Shown here piece after piece: positions 24,199 to 37,909 of a stretch of DNA of 64,000 bases. This stretch comes from Daphnia pulex (lineage: Eukaryota > Arthropoda > Branchiopoda > Diplostraca > Daphniidae). A model generated the notes under the pieces. It was not told the DNA's origin. It saw nothing but the letters and a program-made list of their open reading frames with translations, and searched no databases. The translations under genes were made by a program, and so were the position numbers. The stretch's first letter is position 1, and each line of letters begins with the position of its first letter. The stretch is taken from NCBI RefSeq assembly GCF_021134715.1, contig NC_060026.1:12763001-12827000 (forward strand), in the 5' to 3' direction.

Positions 24199-26780
24199 TC
24201 ATTTTCTCTTGCTGTTGTTCAGGACAAATTGAAGCTGTTGCTGGTTGTTAGCTTCAAGTAGGTATTGAAGGGGTGTTCCCTCAAGCATAAGGTGGCCATC
24301 TTCATCTTGTGTGATAATGATTTGAGCAGAGTCCATCATGCTGCTGTTATTGCTAGCGTCACATGAACGCGAACTGTCCTCTTCAACAATCTCAAGAAAA
24401 TTAGCCGCTTCCGTGTCCGCAACTATTTCGAATCCTCCATCGGGAAGAGGTCGCACAAAATGAACTTGCTCGTTTTCTAGTAAAATTAATAAGGTTTTTA
24501 ACTTGAACTTGAGATTCCACAAATGTAAACTATTTACCTAAGTCTGAAGTTACTTCACACGCATTTGCGACTTCATTCCTGAATGAAGAAATTTCAACAG
24601 CGTTCTCCTGGCGACACGGAGTTTCAATAGAATCCAATACTTTTTGGTCCACGTCAATGGATTCGATGCGTACAACTAGTTGACCGTCTTCATCCATATG
24701 CTGAGATACCGTTGCCACCACTGCAACCTTAAAATTTAAAACGATTTGCAAAGAATGAAATTTAAAAAATTCTTGATGTCGACTAACAGTACACTTCATA
24801 AATTACCTTGACTTGACTTGGTTTACAGGAAGGATCAACTTGAGCTGACTTTTGAGCAGATTCAGCTAAATCTTCGGACGTTGCGGATATCAATAACTAA
24901 TTTAAAGGAAAAACCATTTTTTGTTGGAAAAAAAATCCAATAATTTCAAATAAAGGAATTTAAAAAAATACTTGTTTGTTATTGGGAAGATCAAAAATTT
25001 TCACCAAAGACGGGGTTCCATCTATGGATTTGAGCAGAGCAAACGCAGTTTGGTTTGTAATTCTTGCTTCATGCATACTTGGAGTTTGAATTGCGTCAAT
25101 CAAAAGTCCCGCTGTACTTCCGTTTTCATTCTTGGAGTGGACTACTTTTGAACTTGAATTTGTAACACCGGGCGATTTTATTGTGACTGATTCGGATGCT
25201 ACTGCTACCTATAATTAAAATGGAAAATTATAAGCATTCAAAAGTTTATTTAAAGTAATGTTTTTCAAATTATTTTTTTTTTGTTTTCTTACTTGAACTG
25301 GCTTTCGATTTGAACTGGGAAGACGACCTCTACGACTGGTAGAAGATCTAGGTTTAATTAAATTGTGCGTTTCCTCTTCGTGTGAAGTCAGCAATGTTTT
25401 CTTGGAAAATTTTTCATTGCACAATTTGCAGGAAAACTTGTCAGATTGGGCTGTCCGTGTCGATCCATCTGCTGGACTTGCCTGACCGTGAAGTTTCATC
25501 TTGTGCACCACTAGGTTTGACATTTGATTGAAACCACGACCGCAGATTTCACACCGATAAGGCTTGAAAATATTCAAAGATAAATTATTGATTTTCAGAT
25601 TAAATTACGGAAATTTGCTTCATTACTCGTTCGTTAGAATGAGAAAAAAGATGGTTCTTCAAGTTGCCTTTTTGGTGAAATCCTTTGCCACATACATGGC
25701 ACTTATGTGGTTTATCGTCAAAGTGTGTCCGTCGGTGAGAAATTAAAGTGGAAACTCGATTAAATGTTTTCTGGCAAACTTCACAGACATAAGGCCGGGC
25801 GTTTGAGTGAATGGCGCGATGCTGCGACAGTGTGCTCATCTATGGAATCACATTATTAGTTATGGAGATAGACAAAAATGATTTTGAAGTTGCACCTGAC
25901 GAAACGCTTTATCACACACATCGCATACAAACTTTCTTTCGTCAGTATGTGTCGGAAGGTGTCGCATTAGAGTATACTGATGACGGAAATCTTTGGCACC
26001 TATATACAATTCAACAGTCAAAACTGAACTCAAGTAATGAAAGAAAAATGAATTACATATTCCACACTCCCAGAGCTTCAATATTCTCCCTTCAATTTTC
26101 ACATATTTAACGAGATGTAGTTTATCTTTAGGATCTATTAACATATCTTCATTGGCACTCTGGTTCCGTAGTTCCTCTAATTCTTCTTGACATGAAACAA
26201 TCTGAGAATGCCAACATTAAAACAAAGTTCATAGTAATTTTTTAAATTTTATTACATGGTATCTAAGAAGGTCTTTTCTTTTGGCTTTCTGGTGTGAATA
26301 GTTGGGTGAGGAAAATTCATTATCGGCAGCCTCTTCTAACAAAATGAATATCCTTCAATCAATCATTTTAAAAGATAAAGATTTTACAAAATACCTTCAG
26401 CAGCATCAATTCTATCCATATCTTCTTGATTTACACATACCAGTTCAGCATCCTGTAATACTTCTCCTTCTTCATATTCTTGGTGGACTTCCGATGAAGA
26501 CTCCACATCATAATCCTCTTGCATGGTTTCCACTAAAAATGAATCTACACCAGTAAATTCTAGCAAATTTTAAAGAAGATAAACAACATCGTAACATTAT
26601 GCGATTGAACTGAGCGGTTAGATGACATAAAACAAAAGACAGTCTGGTAAAACAGAAGAAAAACACTTTGCAATTTGGAACTGAGTATGAAAGAAATTTC
26701 ATAAGCAGTCGAGAAAGATTCCCACTCACAATTTAATTATATTAAATAAATAGATTACCATTAGATGATTTGTTACTCAT
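24199..26780 (-). CDS. C2H2 zinc-finger protein with six fingers
   Basis: The start is MSNKSSN at 26780, joined to an acidic exon (GVDSFLVETMQEDYDVESS...). Six C2H2 fingers follow: ECGICAKDF..H..H, FVCDVCDKAF (split by an intron), YVCEVCQKTF, HKCHVCGKGF, YRCEICGRGF and, after a basic linker, FSCKLCNEKF. Linkers such as HSNARPY and HFDDKPH resemble the TGEKP linker of DNA-binding arrays. The C-terminal half (24199-25210) is acidic/Gln-rich with several QDEDGHLMLEGTP or MDEDGQLVVRIES stretches, suggesting a regulatory region. Role: probably a nuclear DNA-binding factor with an unknown target. At least eight short-intron exons are seen. I do not recognise an orthologue. Confidence 0.88.
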
Positions 26781-27333
26781 TTTTCTCCATAATCTTTCTC
26801 AAAACCATGTGTTTCTAATAGTTTTTTTCTTTTTTTCTAAATTCTAATGCATACGTTGATAGGGACGGCGGTTCCAACTTCCAACGCCATCTATAGGCCG
26901 TATCATTGAGGTATTTTACTGCGTGTTTGCGTTTGAGTTTGTAGGCTATCACGAAAATCTAATGTAAGAAAATATATCTAGAAATTCTGCGTTAGCAAGT
27001 GCCCGAATTTTAAAATGTTTTAATTTCCATTAGAATTTATCTATTTTTTTAAATTTCTATACATGCAATCCCGCTTAGGAATATTAAACCAAAATTTAAA
27101 AAGAAGAAGAACATTAGGCCGAAATAGACCAAACATTTTTGTATTGCAGAGAAAATGCACATTTACAGGACAAAAGAAATTCCACTATCATTTCAATAAA
27201 CACAAAGTTAGGGAATAATTTATGCTACGTGCCAGTTTTTGGTGGTAAGCGTCATAATTCAGTGTTTTGCTTAGCTTCTGATTCGGCTGAGTCTATAAAA
27301 AATTGAAATAAAAGAGATAAGTTAGTGAATTGG
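26781..27333. other. Intergenic region between the zinc-finger gene and CRELD
   Basis: Both neighbours are on the minus strand. This segment should hold the promoter of the zinc-finger gene (right next to 26780) and the CRELD 3' UTR. It is AT-rich and has no coding exon that I can support. Confidence 0.5.
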
Positions 27334-29030
27334 TTATTGAACTATCTGAGCGCCATTAAGGGGATTTGCAGAATTAGGATCTTCGGTATTAATTGAATAT
27401 TCCGAAAGAGAAATGTACGCTGCGACGCAGACGCCGACCAGAGCAGCTAAAGTGGTGCTACTCTGGAAGATGATGCAGGTGGATAAGCACATCCCCAAAT
27501 ATGTTAAATAGCGAAGGCTGGATCCCTGCCAACTCTGCGACCAACTTTTAGGACCTTTACCACAAAGCAATTTTGTATGTAAGCAAGAATGAAATTGAAT
27601 GTACATGTAGAAAAAAAATGAATTGAAAGTGCTTTAAGCAAAGAATAATAGAAATCCAGCCATGCATAAAAAAACAAACAAGAAAAATACAAATTATAAA
27701 GAGAGCCCCTTAAAGAGTTCTCTTGATTGATAGGTGTATGAAATAATTTAAAAACATCACATTTTACCTTTGCAAACGCCTTCTTTCAGTTCGTAATTTT
27801 CAGCGCATTCAACGCAATTGTCAGGCCCGTCGGCGACACAGCCTTTACATGCCTTATCACAATCTATTCATTGTAATTATAATGGGATATATCACTTTTG
27901 GTATTAAACTTATTATGTGTTGGTATACTTATGCAAGTGTGCGATCCTGGGCTGTTGACGCAAAAACTATTATCATTGCAAGCGGTCTTGTTAGTCAAGC
28001 ATTCATCTATGTCACTGCATCCTTGCTCAGTGTCCATGAACCATCCGTCATTGCAAGTCAAGCAACCTTTCGGCCCAGCTTGTGTGCACACGTCTTTGCA
28101 GGAACGATGGCAGGCAGAGCAAAGAACTTTCTTGTCGTCTCTATAAGAATCGTAAAATCCACTAGCGCACTGTTGACAAAGCTCTCCGCTGTAGCCCGCA
28201 TCACAGACGCATTTTCCATTGCCTTTTCTGGTTCCTGAGCCCTAAAGTAAAAAATGCTATTAATCAAAAAGACTAAACAATATAAATATTCAAAATTATG
28301 TGAATAAAAACCTTGCATTTCCCATTAGAGCTACATTCCATTTCAGGTGATGAACCTGGGCATGGCAGGCATTCTGGACCATAATGATGGTCTGGACAAC
28401 AGACTTTGAGTTTCTTGATGCACAGCCAATGATGAAGATCTCCATGTAATTTCTGATGGTTGAGAAACCAATCTTCTATCAAAGATTCATGAGCTTCAGC
28501 CAAGTTGTGACACTGTAAGGGGTAGTAAATAATATGATTCACAAAAGTTGTCAAATTTTGCATGAACCTATTTGATATACCTGGTCTTCTCCTTTGGAAA
28601 GATCTGAGCACAATTTCTCCTGAATTTCAACTAAGCGAACTTCACTGTTGGCATAGCTTCTCAGCTTTTTTTCCTCCCAGTCTGCATCACCCCCTTCAAA
28701 CTTCCCTCTAGAAGTCCTCTCCATTCCCTGTGTACAATATGCAGATTAGTTCCTTTGATCATAATATTTTTTCCAGAAAAGTACTTGCCTTTTTGAATGA
28801 CTCTACTAAGGATTTGCAGGCTTGGCATGGAGGTAAGATGTGTGCTTTGTTACGTGTTAAATTGTGATTTGGTGGGTCAAGAGCTATACAGAAGCTCAGT
28901 GTAAAAGTTACATATAATACAAAAATCCAAAACCTGCTGTAAAAGAATCAGTGATCATCAGGAACAAAAAGTAAGTTTATAGTTCACTGATAAGAATTAC
29001 TGACCTCTGAATGAAATTTTGTTGAAACAT
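27334..29030 (-). CDS. Creld: Cysteine-rich with EGF-like domains protein (CRELD family, CRELD1-like)
   Basis: Exon 1 (29005-29030) and exon 2 (28789-28936) encode a hydrophobic signal sequence (FWIFVLYVTFTLSFCIAL) followed by PCQACKSLVESF. The next exon has the CRELD signature WEEKKLRSYANSEVRLVEI and EKLCSDL. Cys-rich CCPDHHYGPECLPCPGS, EGF-like CVCDAGYSGELCQQC, a furin-like CHRSCKDVCTQAGPKGCLTC and a calcium-binding EGF start DIDECLTNKTACNDNSFC follow. The last exons encode two hydrophobic segments (YLTYLGMCLSTCIIF and LAALVGVCVAAYISL), as in CRELD1 rather than soluble CRELD2. Known family role: ER/secretory-pathway protein with disulfide-related or chaperone function. One intron (28728-28788) uses a GC donor. 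Confidence 0.93.
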
Positions 29031-30303
29031 TTTGAGCGTTAAGGGGTTGACGAATACACAGTATTCAGTTTAATAAACGCACGGTCACCGAGTGTTTAAA
29101 GAGAGTCTCAAAATGAAGACTCGAGTCTAAAGATATGACAGCTTGAATGACAACACGTAACACGCTATCCAACGATCCAAAAGACCGGGGGGACACTCTG
29201 AGCTTTCTGATTGGTCTGCACTAAAAGTGACGTCAGATGTATTGATCGCCACCTATATGAACTAGGATGCATTTAGTTTCACGGTTCAATTTGTGAACGC
29301 ATCCTATGACGTTTGACATATGTTATTCGCGCTAAAAACAAAGTTATTTTGTTGAAACCACGACCCATTAAAAATGTCCATGCCTTTTTTTTTGTAAAAA
29401 ACTTCTATAGTGATTCTTTTTTCATTTCTTCTCACAACTCGGGGTTTTTGGGTAATGAAGACGGATTGAGAAAAGGGACTAAAATGATTTAAGGTGGGTT
29501 CTGGCAGGTGAAGCTGGTCGATTTCTCGGTGTTGTACGTTCTCCTATGTGCAATTTATGTGTCTGGTAAGGATGGGATAAAGAGAGAAACAAAGCTATAA
29601 AGTAAGATAATAAGGTTGGATTGAGTTGGATGAAACAAAAACAAAATAAAGGGATCGAAGACACACTAACTTGCCGCCAAATAATTAAAAAAAAAACGTA
29701 AATTTTCTTTTCTTCGCCTCTCTTGTTTTGGTCCGACATCACGTACGCACTGCATTCGAATGCGATGGGAAGAAAAATGAACATTTGAATTAAAAAGGAG
29801 ATTCAGGAATGGGAAGGTGAACGTCCACCAGGTCCCAATTCCAATTGAATCTCTTAAGTTGATACAAGATTGAAATGTGGCGTCATTATAAAGCATTCCA
29901 TGATTTCGTCATAACCATCCACACACTGATACATTATACAAAAGACATAATCATTTCAGAGAGATAGATAGATTGAAATAGAGAGAAAAGAACATTTTCA
30001 CGCCGCCCCCCGCACAAATAAATCAACAGTATGTACAACAGAAGATGGGCGGGGGACATATGTCGCGAGGAGGAGAAGGAGGAGAAGAGAACAAGGACAT
30101 GGTTGCATAACGTTGCTCTTAATTAACATAAAGAGTGTCGGTGTGACGGACAGAGGCTTGTTTTCCCCTCCAATAAAACGCTTCATTTTTTTACTCCCAT
30201 AGGGAAACCTTATGTGCACCTCTCACAGGCATGTTGATGGGCAAACAACTTAACGCTTACGTGTGTGTGTGTTTTTTTAAGAGATGAGGGAGACAAAAGA
30301 AGA
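29031..30303. other. CRELD promoter and probable TAF4 3' UTR
   Basis: No coding exon is supported. The left end (29031-29300) should hold the promoter of CRELD. The rest, downstream of the TAF4 stop on the minus strand, is AT-rich and likely TAF4 3' UTR plus spacer. It includes a (TG)n tract near 30261-30270. Short open frames here are low-complexity. Confidence 0.5.
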
Positions 30304-33300
30304 CTACTTGAGATAAGCTTTATACAACAGAGGGGATCTTATAGTTCCTTTCTCTTCTTTTAGCAGGAACAGTAAATCCCGAAGATTTACGCGCTTGACA
30401 CGCGGTCGTAAAGGCACCTAAAACAAATATTGGAACGGTAAAAATTGAATTCTTTTAATGCAATATAAAGTTCGATTTTACCTGGTTGTAAGAGCCGGTA
30501 GTACCAGCCAGGTCGAGTTTGGGCTTTTTCCTTATACCAATAGCTTGCAAGGCTGTCATGTTGGCCTCGCGTTGTCTCAGTTCCTCCATTTCCGCTCGTT
30601 GCATCTGTCAATTAATAAATTTTTCAAAGTTTAACAACATTGAATTTGAAGGTGACAGTTATAACGAGATATTTTATCACGTACCTCCTTTGCTTTTGCT
30701 TTCAACTTTGCCTGTTCAGGATCTTCAGCTTTCGAACGTGATTTTGCTGCTTTCAAAAGCATTTCGCGTTGAATCTCGCTATGCCTTCGTCGCTCCAACT
30801 TGTCCAGTTCCTCGAGGAATTTTAGCTGACCCTTGACATCCTGTTGGACTTCGTAACGAGCGTCTGTTTTGACAACTTCCATTCGATGCTCGGCGGTGAC
30901 GGCAAGCTTTTCCAACAATGTTTTCAATCGTTCTTGAGTGGCATGTGATATAAGCGAAACTACTTCCGGACTAGGATCTCCTAGACCGTTCCTGGAGGCT
31001 AAAAAACAAACGTAATAAAATCATTAGCTTTGTCGATTTCTCTAACAAGAAAACAGATGTCAATACCAATTTGTTGGATTCTCCTCTGCAAGGGACCGGT
31101 GAAAAGGAAATTTTCGTCTTTGCAGGATCGAATTTGAGTACCAATCATATCGGTGGAGCCAAGAATACGCTGCGATTCTTCTGCCAAGTTAACTCCACCC
31201 ATAGCCGCTACATCGTTGATGTCGTTGTCCGCTAGACCAGCTAGAGACGAACCAAACGTAAAAGCTTTTTTCTCCTTCGAAGCGTCTTTGGGCCCAGTTG
31301 GTACAGGTAGAGGACCTTTGATACCACCCGGACCAACGGAAACTGTTGCCGCCGAAGTCGTTGGCTTTGTTGCCGTACTAGACGTCGGAACCGAAGACGT
31401 CGATGCTACCGTGACCAAAGGTGTAGGACCCGGCGTTATGGCAGTCGGCGCTGATGTTACTCCTCCGACTTGTGGCAGGTGGATGGTAAAAGCGATTGGC
31501 GCTGGGGACTCGGAAGTAATGGAAGGCTCCGTCTTGATAGTAGAAACAGCCGTCATTGTGGTCGAGGCAGCGGCCGCCGTTGTCGTGGCAGTCACTTTAG
31601 GTGCCTGCTGGGCTGCTTTGGCCTTTGGAGTGGCTTTATTGGCTGCTGGTCTAGGTGGCCGTGGAGCGGGTAGAGTGCCAGCAGAGGCGCCAACCATTGT
31701 AGGTGTTTGGAGTCGAACTTGCCCACCCATTGGCCGTACAGTTTGTATCTGCGTTGGCCCGGCGTTCACTCGGTTGACAACACTCTGTTGTTGAGGATGT
31801 TGTTGTTGTATAACCATGGGCTGCGGAGCGTTGACCGTAGTTAAGGCTGGCGGTCGGATTCCATCAATATGCAACTCTCGTAAAGCTAGGGATTGTCTCA
31901 AGTAGGGCAAGCTTTTCTGTGAAACCAAATAACAAGAATCCAATATAAAGAACAAATACAAACAACGTACAGTCGAGTGGTAGGATCAACTTTACAATAC
32001 CTTGAGAAATGGAATGAGGCAAGGCTGAGGAGAGGAGTTGAGTTCTCTTTGGAGCTTCGTTGTAAACTCCTCTGGTTCAACCTTCGCATCAACTAAACCC
32101 TGAATGAGCATTTGAACGTTAGTGGCCACAGATTCCGGCTGTTCACTCGCTAGACGTAGCAGAGTGGACAAAAAGTTTTTGCACTTGACTTTGGCCGTGT
32201 CGGGGGTCATCTGTAAGTGGATATGATAAGTTTTAATAGCCATCCTATTAAACATCGAACTTGTTTGTATTCACCTGTCCAGAATTACTGGCTGGATTTG
32301 ATGCTGGGGCTGCGGTGGGAGCCGAAGTGTTCGTAGGGGTAACAGACACACTCCCACCAACAGGTGCCGCAGTCGTAGCGGACACAGGTTGAATAGTTGT
32401 GGACACGGGGACTTGCAAACGATAAGTAGCCCCAACGTTTTGATTCATCGTGGGCACAGCGTTCGAAGTCGTTGTTAATTGTTGAATATTTTGTTGTTGC
32501 TGCTGTTGTTGAGGTTGTTGTTGTTGTTGCTGCTGCTGTTGGGCCACATTTTGCAACGAGGGAATGTTTGAAGTTACAACTTGTGACCCAACTGTCGTGC
32601 CGGCTACAGGACCGGGACCGACACGTAAGAGCTGATACTGTCCCGTTTCGGTTTTGACGAGCAAGTGACCCTGAGCTCCCGCAGCCTGGAAACCCTTTTA
32701 ATTAGAGAATCAATCAGCACGGGGATTTATATTATTAATCGATACGTTACTTGTAAGGCTTGTAAAGTAATTCCCATTTGTCCAGGTCGAGCACCAACCA
32801 TCTGTTGAGGTGCCAACATCACACGAGGAGCAAGCGTCCGATGAGCTGGATTGTTCAAGGCGGCCATATTTTGTAGGTTTTGTACGTTTTGCGGCCTCAT
32901 AGCATTCATGTTCACTACTTGCACACCCGCAGGAAGAATTCCTGTCCCCGCACTATTTATCACGGTCGTCTGCTGCTGCTGTTGAACCACTTGGGTCCCC
33001 TGTCTTAACACTTGAGATGAATTCAGGGTGACTGTTCCATTAGTGTTCAGCACAGTTTGTTGTTGTTGTTGTTGATGATGCTGTTGCTGTCCCATCACTG
33101 TTGTTGAAGCTACTGTTTGGTTAACTTTAGTCGGAATGATCATCGTAGGTTGCTGAGAAGTAGCTGTTGACGCTACCATCTTCTGTTGTTGCTGATGGAT
33201 CACCATACCAGACAGTGTTGTGTTAACGTTCCCTGAGCTTGTGACCACTGTGCCATTTGGTAGACCAATAGCACCTCCTGCAAATTGTTGGATGTTGACC

Positions 33301-33783
33301 ATACCTATAGGAACGAAAGAAGTACAATCAGTTATCAGCTCATAATCCAAGTCCAATACAGTTTCGTTCATGAAAAAATAACATTGTCGTGTTACCACTG
33401 GGATTGCCATTGGGAAGTATTGAATGGACGGTGGTGGTGTTTGGTAAATGAATAGAAGAGACTGAAGAAGGGACCGTTGACAGCGCCGATCCGATCGGAA
33501 CTGATGCTGCTGGCGCGCAAGTTGTTGTTGCGTGCAGGCTACTGCCGTTTCCCGCGAATGTTGCCGTTGTGGTGGCAGCGGACGGGGTATTGGCAGGCTG
33601 CAGCGGTGGAGGAACCGACGAGGTAGAGCTTGTCGTAAAAGCCAAGCCGCCGCCTTGTGTGTTATTACTAGCACCAACATTTGCATTACTCAACTGGCTC
33701 TCAAGTGATCCAACTAACGCGGAGACAGCGTCGGCATCCGCTGACGGGTTCGAGATTAAATCGTCCAGGAAGCTAGACGCCAT
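30304..33783 (-). CDS. Taf4: Transcription initiation factor TFIID subunit 4
   Basis: About eight exons encode roughly 990 residues. The start is MASSFLDDLISNPSADADAV at 33783. The N-terminal half is Gln/Ser/Thr-rich with poly-Gln runs (32460-32540, 33058-33090), typical of TAF4 activator-binding regions. The TAFH/NHR1 domain is at about 31860-32212 (KVKCKNFLSTLLRLASEQ, VKVEPEEF-like VDAKVEPEEFTTKL and LPYLRQSLALRE). The conserved C-terminal part starts near LQRRIQQI and continues VSLISHATQERLKTLLEKLA, then ANMTALQAIGIRKKPKLD and a final VKRVNLRDLLFLLKEE...SPLLYKAYLK, nearly identical to human TAF4. Known role: scaffold subunit of TFIID that pairs with TAF12 by a histone fold. Confidence 0.96.
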
Positions 33784-34072
33784 TTTCTGCTCCGAACCCG
33801 GTTCCCAAACTGACTGTAAGCAGCTCATTTCCCAACCTCTGCCCTAGCGGCAAAACGTTGAAACGTGTCACTCCTCCCCTAGCATAGTCAAACCACCTAG
33901 TGTTCATTTTTCAAACCCTTTACTATATTTTTTTGAATTTTCTACTCTTGTATTTAATAACCGCGTGTGTGCTTACTCTAAAGGATATCATATCAATGAA
34001 ATATAATAGCGTGTAAATCTCAGAAGTATGGGGCTATTATAAACTTTACAACTTTTCCTATACTATTTGAAC

Positions 34073-35259
34073 TTAGTCAAAATTATCGCTGTCATCGTCC
34101 GTTGTCTTGGCGGTTGGTTTCTGGAAGTAAGTCTTCTCAAGGAACTGGCAAGCCTCGACCAGATTCGGGTAGGATCGCACAATGGATGCTAATCTATTGT
34201 CGGGCAACGGTGTGGTCAGCAAAGTAAACACATGGCCAAAGACAACCGCATCTAATTCCGTGCATCTAATGACGAGGAACAAAGTCAGCACTTATTTTAT
34301 TAGAAACCCATTTTAAAAAATTTAATACCTATCATTAAAGAAATAAAGGTGGTTTCCTAATCGCTCACTTAGCGCATTACAGCAATGATCAACATCTTCA
34401 TATACCTGCAGGAAAATAATAAATAATTTTCTAATGCAAAAACTATTAGACCAAACAAATCACCTCATCAAGTGTTTTGGTAATCCAGCCAAGAGCAGTT
34501 AATTTCTTAGTTACTTGTTTCTGTTTTCTCCAGGTTAGCAGAGTGTTCAAAGGCCAAGAATAGACAGAGCCATAACGAGGACCAGTTACTTCATTCAAAA
34601 CAGTTTCATCACACCAGCTGATATATAACTAAGTAGGAACAAACACTGCTCATCAATCACATAACACACAAAAGTAGTTACAAATATAATAATATAATAC
34701 CTCTGCATTTCCCAATATATTGTTTGCTAAAGACATGTAAGCTCTCATGTCTGCTTTTTGAGCAGCATCCAAGTGATCTGTAAGATTTATACCCTACAAA
34801 AAAAAACACGTCATAAAATGGGATTGTAGAGAAAATATTGAAAATACCTTGTTGCTCACAAAACTGACAACAGGGTCAAGATCAGCTACTACAAAGGCAC
34901 CACATTTTATGAAAGGCAATTTTCCGGATGGTGACATATGCTCAGCATTGCTTCTCATTTCCACCTAAGAAAAGAAATAAATCAATAACTTAAGATTTCC
35001 TTAGTTTTAGTTTTCCAATTTACCTGAAATTCTAAACCACACATTCGCAGAAAAACTTGGACAGCCAAAGAATTGGCTTGATCTTGCAATAGAATTTGTT
35101 CAACTTCATAGGGCTGATAAAGTTTGACGTCAGAAGGCCAAGGTTCCAAAGCTATTAGGTTTTTTTAAAAGTGAGAAATAAATGTGAAAATATAAAATAT
35201 CCAAAATGATTACCTCCAAGCTCTAATGAAATAGAGTCTGTTAGTAAAACTGATGGCAT
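34073..35259 (-). CDS. MTX2: Metaxin-2
   Basis: Several short-intron exons start with [16 protein letters not shown] at 35259. The second exon gives [19 protein letters not shown] and [15 protein letters not shown], and the third [20 protein letters not shown], the most conserved metaxin-2 block. GST-like C-terminal parts follow: [49 protein letters not shown] and [20 protein letters not shown]. The stop is at 34073-34075. Known role: outer mitochondrial membrane protein of the SAM/MICOS-linked import machinery. No C-terminal membrane anchor is seen, as expected for metaxin-2, which docks on metaxin-1. It lies head-to-tail 290 bp upstream of Taf4. Confidence 0.95.
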
Positions 35260-37909
35260 TATCGTAATGAATTAAACTTTTATCGGCTAAAATAAGAAAA
35301 TCACAACATCAATACGGAATTATTTTTAGATCGGCTGCTGCGGTTTTTATTCAGAGTTGCCAAATTACGCAAAAATGATGAACCCAAAATAAATTTCAAA
35401 ATTGGATTTTTCTAATAAGCTTAATTTACTGACCAACTAGTAACTAGATATTTAAGAATTGTAGTAAAAATTTGTCATTGAAATAATTATTGCATCATAA
35501 ATCATAATTATATTTGTAATCAAACGTATTCAAAATTCAAAATGTTTTGCTGTGAAAATACAGGTTGATAGAGAATGTATTAATTAATAAATATTTCTAC
35601 CAATTTGTTTTTTATATTAAATATAGTTAAATGTTCACCTGTAACGTAACTTTCTGCTTTTCAACGCCCTTCTAAATGCATTTCTACGAAATGTACTTGC
35701 CACATCGTACCGCGAAATGCGAATGTCGCTAGAACACGTCGTCGTGCTCCACATAATAATCAGTTCCCTTTTTGCAAGCGTAAATTTCCCTCTAGGACCG
35801 ACCTGTTTTTGTGTGTTTTGAAATCTGTTTTTAATTTACTGCTCCTGATTTTTACCTTTAAAAAACTTGATTTCTGACCCAAGTTCTATTATTTGTCGAA
35901 GTGCGCGTTATTTTCTCGTGATGGTAATTGATACCAATTGATGCTAAAAAAAACCGTAACAATTCAGTATCTTGTTTCCAGGATGCCGAAAGTGGTCGCA
36001 ACATCAAGTTATTCACAAGTTTTTCATTGACCGCTTTTTTGTAGTGAAATTTCAAGCTATATTTAGCCTTCGAATAAGGCAAACTATTCGGGGATTTATT
36101 ATTAATGATATGCGAAACGTTTTCCGGGAGCTCTGCCGACTTTTTCCACGAGACAATGACGAAGATCTTCGTTGAGGGTCCATTTCGAGACTTTTTCATT
36201 TGTTTGTTGTATTAGAAATTCAAGGAATCGCGTTGTTTGGTGCTATCTGACGTCCTTGTGTCAACAGACCTTGTCATCGCCGTCCCATCGTAGCCCAGAC
36301 AGACCAAACCTTTTTCGGAGAAGAGTCGTAGACTTTTGACATTTCAATATTTATCATTCGGGAAAATATTTTTCATCCGACTGCATTTATTATGCACGTA
36401 ATGCGCTTTCGAGCAATAAAAAACGCAACGGGACTCGGCCAACTCTCTCAATTGAATTGACTGACAATGTCACCAAATTATTTTCCAACCATGTAGGCAA
36501 GGCTCCCAACGCAAGATGGCGCTGAGCGACTTCTCATAACAAATGCAGACAGCGCCACGTTGTCACACGTCAACAAGAAACGCCAGATGAAAATTATATA
36601 ACACAGTAGAAATCGACTACCAAACATTTGTTTTAGTTTATTCAAGAAATTCTCGACTTTCAAAATACAAACCAGCTCATTGAAGAAATTATCTCGATCC
36701 GGAATCTTTATGAATGACTCAGAAGTTGTTGTTGTAATGTGAATTGTTATCTACATCACCCGACATTTCTGATAACAAATTCTTTTCGTGTGATCTGAAA
36801 ATGTGAACAATACAATTATTTTGACGCAGGCCAGACGTTAAATAAGTGTCGTTTTCAATCCAAAGCGATATTGGAGATATCCTTTTTATAATTGCCGCTA
36901 GTGGCGCTAGTAGTCCATGCCCGCTCTCTCTTTAAGCCCATCTTGTTTCTTCTTTCACCGAGCGAATGGTGCAACGAATCGGGGATGGGAAAAACCAGAA
37001 TATCGATGCCTCCACGCCAAGAACTACGTACGTAACGTTCTCCAACAACAACTCTAGTAGCTGTCTGCTCAATGCTCATTCCATGCTAACCTCCTCACGC
37101 CCTTATATAACCACCCCTTTTGTCTGCTGCCCACTACACACACCGACGCCAACTTCAATGAATGGGCGAGATCGGGAGGCCCACCCAACAAACCACCCAC
37201 TACTCTCTACACACAGACGTCTGAGTCGTTGGTTCGTTCGTGAGTCGCAGAAAATTTGTGACCTTGGTTATTCCCTTACTCCCTTTTTCAGCACGCATAC
37301 TCACGATAGATGAGGAGGTTCACAAGCGAGTGACTTTTTAGCTTCTCTCTCTCTCTCTCTCTCTTTTTCGGCGCTGCTGCTGCAATTGTGTGACGCAATC
37401 TGAAAAATTGTTCCACGTATAATTCACGGAGAACCTACATCTACGCCACCCACTCGATTTTCTCGCTGCTATTCGGCATAGATTTTGGTGATCGAAAAAC
37501 AATCGTCGTGAGTGTTGTTTCTCCCGATGTGTGTATGTGCACACTTGCACTTTTGAATGGCTTCTTTTTCCGGACTGATTGACGGCCGGATTTTATTTTC
37601 GTATTGGTGTTGTGCTGCACGTTAAAGTGCTGTGCCAGTTCCGGAAGCCTAACACGGTCACTGCGTCGTGCAAAGACGCACATTTTTAACAGATTGTGTT
37701 TCTTGTGTTTGGCAAACACATACATATGCCCAGTTTTTCCTTGTAGGCAGCACAAGTGTTTTTCAGTTGGTGCAGCTATTCGTGCCCTTCTAGTCTACTC
37801 GTCTGGTCTGCAATTTGTGCTCCAGTGACAGCAGCTTTGGATTTATATTATCACAACTTGAAAACATGTGCAGCATTTCTTCGGCATCTTTGGATTTATA
37901 TTGCTGAGA
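35260..37909. other. Intergenic region, MTX2 promoter and insulin receptor substrate promoter/5' UTR
   Basis: MTX2 (minus) and the insulin receptor substrate gene (plus) diverge from here. The left part is AT-rich. The right part, from about 37100, is less AT-rich with a (CT)n tract at 37345-37364 followed by GCGCTGCTGCTGC, and probably contains the transcription start and a long 5' UTR. The minus-strand open frame at 35858-36199 has no recognisable domain, and I do not count it as a gene. Confidence 0.5.
37345..37364. repeat. (CT)n tract in the insulin receptor substrate upstream region
   Basis: A run of about ten CT units is followed by T5 and CGGCGCTGCTGCTGC. On the other strand it reads (GA)n, the type bound by GAGA factor in insects. 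It lies about 550 bp before the start codon. Confidence 0.85.

Noticed and set aside
31153..31794. 213-codon plus-strand frame inside Taf4
   Set aside because: It mirrors the Ala/Thr/Pro-rich Taf4 exon in antisense and has a low-complexity Val/Gly/Ala composition.
35858..36199. 113-codon minus-strand frame between MTX2 and the IRS gene
   Set aside because: The sequence is AT-rich without a recognised motif; the length is possible by chance. Transcript evidence would be needed.
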